From Mucilaginibacter pankratovii (GTDB lineage Bacteria > Bacteroidota > Bacteroidia > Sphingobacteriales > Sphingobacteriaceae), in NCBI RefSeq assembly GCF_014773265.1, contig NZ_JACWMY010000002.1:434001-498000 (forward strand): a stretch of DNA of 64,000 bases, given 5' to 3'. The notes beneath the pieces were generated by a model. That model worked only from the letters and a program-made list of their open reading frames with translations. It was not told the DNA's origin and searched no databases. Shown here in pieces: positions 61,768 to 64,000 of the stretch (within the stretch, counting starts at the first letter, position 1; every line of letters begins with the position of its first letter). Both the position numbers and the translations under genes were made by a program.

Positions 61768-62721
61768 TTACCAGGTTCGGTTTTTTAGGATATTTTGTAT
61801 TTGTTCTTTAGGTACCGGCAGTTCGCTGATATGATCATTCAGCCAGCGCGAAAAATCTTTTTCTATTTCTTCACTCCAGCGTGCATCTATCTGCCCGGCG
61901 GTGTACTTCCCTTCTTTTAGCCTCAGGTGGCCAAACATATCCCTTAGCCTCACTATCTCAGAAGTGGTTACAACTTTCTCGGCTAAATGCGGCGGTATAA
62001 ATATTACTACGCCGCTTTCGCCAAGCACGACATCTCCGGGCATTACCGTGGCTTGCTTTATACGGGTGGGCTGGTTAATACCTATTATCATGGTATTGAG
62101 GTCGCCCGGCGGGTTATGGTACGATGGATCGTAACTTTCTACAAATGAGGTAAAGCCACCAATCTCTTTTAATCCGCGAATATCTCTTACCGCTCCGTTA
62201 TACACTATACCGTTCCCGGTTTTGGCATATATGGCGTTACCTACGTTATCGCCAATGGTTGGCCCGTTTTTATGCGCGGCAAATTGGTCGGCAACGTACA
62301 CATCGCCTTTTACCAATAAATCTACGGGCCAGGTGTTTTGCCCCTTCTTCCCTTGTTTTTTACCCCTGTCGTCAATCGCTTTCCATACGTCGGGCCGTGC
62401 AGGCATAAATGTTGCAGTTACCGCACGCCCTACCAAAACACTGTCAGGATTTATCACCAGCCAATTCTCGGTGAGCTGGTAGGCATAATTGGCATTTTTT
62501 AATACAGCCCAGGCTTCTTCAATACTCACAGATTTCATCCTTTTCAAAATAGCATCGGGGACTTTGGGGCGACCGTCATCAAAGCGCTCACCTTTCCACT
62601 CCGGGGTTAGGAAGATCAGCTCTTCCCTGCTGATCTGCTGGGCAGAGGCTTTTTGAAAAACGAAACAACAATGCAATAGTGCGGCACCTAAAATGCCGAA
62701 AAGGAAACGCCATTTTTTCAT
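61768..62721 (-). CDS. Sec-exported RraA-family lyase/aldolase-like protein
   Basis: A 317-residue protein. A signal peptide (about 1-27, hydrophobic FLFGILGAALLHCCFVF, ending ASA) precedes a domain of the RraA/HMG aldolase family. Family features are present: PTIGDNVGNAIYAKTG, then the motif GIVYNGAVRDIRGL with R179 and D180, which in this family bind substrate and the metal, and PGDVVLGESGVVIFIP. Cytoplasmic relatives cleave 4-hydroxy-4-methyl-2-oxoglutarate and similar 2-oxo acids to pyruvate plus a second product; RraA proper inhibits RNase E but lacks aldolase use. Here the export signal and the next gene argue for a periplasmic lyase acting on 2-keto-3-deoxy acids. First gene of its operon. 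Confidence 0.82.
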   Translation of the reverse strand: MKKWRFLFGILGAALLHCCFVFQKASAQQISREELIFLTPEWKGERFDDGRPKVPDAILKRMKSVSIEEAWAVLKNANYAYQLTENWLVINPDSVLVGRAVTATFMPARPDVWKAIDDRGKKQGKKGQNTWPVDLLVKGDVYVADQFAAHKNGPTIGDNVGNAIYAKTGNGIVYNGAVRDIRGLKEIGGFTSFVESYDPSYHNPPGDLNTMIIGINQPTRIKQATVMPGDVVLGESGVVIFIPPHLAEKVVTTSEIVRLRDMFGHLRLKEGKYTAGQIDARWSEEIEKDFSRWLNDHISELPVPKEQIQNILKNRTW

Positions 62722-62807
62722 AGTATAAATTTGATATGCACACTGTTAAAGCGGTCGTCCCGGTTAGCAGCAGCCTGGTTTATTTTTGGAATTGGTTATG
62801 ATTGCGT

Positions 62808-62871
62808 ACAAAGAATGACAATAAAAAATCCTGAAAATACCATTAAAAAACAGCGATGGTTTTTATACAAA
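62808..62871 (-). promoter_or_regulatory. Shared promoter-like block, RraA-enolase-BASS operon
   Basis: On the minus strand TTTGTATAAAAACCATCGCTGT (62871-62850), then 32 bases, then CATTCTTTGT (62817-62808). It matches the block at 59294-59231 in sequence and spacing. It lies between the RraA-like gene and the divergent AraC-family gene, so it may also affect the regulator's own promoter. Confidence 0.6.
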
Positions 62872-62982
62872 TGTTAGTTTGATATTATGTAAACTTGCTT
62901 TTTATGGATACCGGTTTATGGTTCCCTAATACGCGCAACGGTACGGCAGTTACCACCGCGGCATACCAATTATTTATTCTGA

Positions 62983-63864
62983 ATGAATCAATTGATACTT
63001 CAGCAGGGGGCATCTAAAGAACTTGTGCATTTTCCGCACATACTTGAGTTTGCCCACAAAAAGAATAATACCATTCAACTCAACTCGTTTAGCAGCAATG
63101 TTACCGACTGCATTTGCCTGTATTATATTTTGGAAGGAAAGTTCACCTGGATAATTGATCTGCAGGAACATACTTTATACCCCGGGGACTTTGCAATGGT
63201 ATTGCCCGGCCAGCGCATTGGCGGGCAAAGCAGCATATTAAATATTGGCGCACTTTTTTGGATAAAGATAGCTACCGAAGACAGCGGCAAGCTTTTGCTG
63301 GGTAAATGGAGCGGGTTAACAAAAAAAGAAAAAATATCTGTAAACCAAATTTTGCTGGTAAATAAAGAGCAGCATGTTTTGAAACTAAAAGAGGCACACT
63401 TGCTATTGCATAACCTGCAAGCCGAATTGCAAAATGAAGAAGTAGGTTTTTATACCCGCGCAAACCAGTTGCTGGATGAGCTTTTTATTTTAATAAGCCG
63501 GCAACTCATCAGGCAGAATAATTCGAGGAGGGATTTCCCGCAAACTTTCTTAAAGCTGGAACAAACCTTAAGGCAAAATCTCGCCCATCAATGGACTGTA
63601 GAAGAAATGGCCACACTAATTGGTATGGGCACTACCGCATTTACCGAAAAAGTAAAAAATTACTCCGGATTTTCGCCGCTGAATTATTTGATAAACATCA
63701 GAATAGCCGAAGCAACCAAGCTTTTAAAAAGGAACGAGGCAAATGTTACAGATATAGCACTTAATACCGGCTTTTATTCATCGCAGCATTTCTCTACAAC
63801 TTTTAAAAAACTCACAGGCTATACGCCAACCGAATTCAGAAAAAATAAAACACCAGATCAATAA
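62983..63864 (+). CDS. AraC-family transcriptional regulator
   Basis: A 293-residue cytoplasmic protein. The N-terminal half (about residues 15-130) has the cupin-like effector-binding pattern (YYILEGKFTWIID, LYPGDFAMVLPGQRI). The C-terminal 100 residues form a double helix-turn-helix (WTVEEMATLIGMGTTAFTEKVKNYSGFSP, then NVTDIALNTGFYSSQHFSTTFKKLTGYTP). It is divergent from the RraA-enolase-BASS operon and adjacent to the shared block at 62808-62871, which makes it the best candidate regulator of both sugar-acid operons. The effector is probably a sugar acid. A kinase gene starts 8 bases after its stop on the same strand. Confidence 0.9.
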   Translation: MNQLILQQGASKELVHFPHILEFAHKKNNTIQLNSFSSNVTDCICLYYILEGKFTWIIDLQEHTLYPGDFAMVLPGQRIGGQSSILNIGALFWIKIATEDSGKLLLGKWSGLTKKEKISVNQILLVNKEQHVLKLKEAHLLLHNLQAELQNEEVGFYTRANQLLDELFILISRQLIRQNNSRRDFPQTFLKLEQTLRQNLAHQWTVEEMATLIGMGTTAFTEKVKNYSGFSPLNYLINIRIAEATKLLKRNEANVTDIALNTGFYSSQHFSTTFKKLTGYTPTEFRKNKTPDQ

Positions 63865-63872
63865 TATATATC

Positions 63873-64000
63873 ATGAACTGTATCATCATCATAGAAATGG
63901 GCACGGCCGCAGTTAAGGTTTTTGCCTTTGATCTTTCCGGCAATTTAATAAGTTCCTCTAAAGGGCATTACCCAACCTTTCATGAGCAAACCGACCATAG
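63873..64000 (+). CDS. FGGY-family carbohydrate kinase (N-terminus only)
   Basis: Only 42 codons are inside the window. ATG at 63873, eight bases after the AraC-family stop, opens a frame beginning MNCIIIIEMGTAAVKVFAFD, then SGNLISSSKGHYP. This is the first beta-hairpin and phosphate-binding loop of FGGY kinases (xylulokinase, gluconokinase and relatives), where the usual text is D-x-G-T-T/S. Here the aspartate is replaced by glutamate (E8). The exact sugar cannot be judged from this fragment. Co-transcription with the regulator is likely. Confidence 0.7.
   Translation, partial: MNCIIIIEMGTAAVKVFAFDLSGNLISSSKGHYPTFHEQTDH

Overview
This window looks like part of a chromosome from a plant-polysaccharide-degrading member of the Bacteroidota, most likely Sphingobacteriaceae (Mucilaginibacter or Pedobacter type). 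The reasons are four SusC/SusD-type outer-membrane uptake systems (one cut by the window edge), two hybrid two-component systems (HTCS), a dense set of exported glycoside hydrolases and esterases, weak ribosome-binding sites and AT-rich intergenic DNA. I see no rRNA, tRNA, CRISPR array, complete insertion sequence or phage gene. The species assignment is inference.

Left part (1-29,000). It holds a truncated susC, HTCS-1, a lipoprotein GH5 endo-glucanase with a ricin-type lectin tail, a GH31 alpha-xylosidase-like enzyme, a Crp-like regulator, a type-B carboxylesterase, a susC-susD pair, an FG-GAP/ASPIC lipoprotein and a second susC-susD pair. GH5 plus GH31 suggests a xyloglucan-like substrate. 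Two susC upstream regions are paralogous, and a 13-base motif (GGTCTATATTTTT on the coding strand) lies upstream of both susC genes and the GH31 gene, making it a candidate HTCS-1 site.

Middle part (29,100-48,650). This is an arabinoxylan side-chain and oligosaccharide module. It has a stand-alone receiver-AraC regulator that looks like the output half of an HTCS; a tight operon GH43 - GH8 (Rex-like) - CE1 esterase - CE6-type esterase; HTCS-2; an operon GH51 - GH43 - GH43; and, divergently, two tandem CE1 esterases followed by another GH43. Together these would remove arabinose, acetyl and feruloyl groups and trim xylo-oligosaccharides.

Right part (48,770-64,000). Here a susC-susD pair sits directly downstream of, and in line with, a four-gene sugar-acid operon: FAH-family 2-keto-3-deoxypentonate dehydratase, 2-oxoglutarate semialdehyde dehydrogenase, IlvD/Edd pentonate dehydratase and GntP permease. 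This is the lower part of a non-phosphorylative (Weimberg-type) pentose route ending in 2-oxoglutarate. Upstream is a second operon: an RraA-family lyase with a Sec signal peptide, an enolase-superfamily acid-sugar dehydratase with a Tat signal, and a BASS-family transporter. The first two appear to be exported. The two operons share a promoter-like block with identical internal spacing and near-identical distance to their first start codon. An AraC-family regulator and the beginning of an FGGY kinase are transcribed divergently.

The most novel-looking feature is this right-hand system: a possible periplasmic aldonate-cleaving pathway coupled by a shared regulatory element to a cytoplasmic pentonate pathway and to a SusCD importer.
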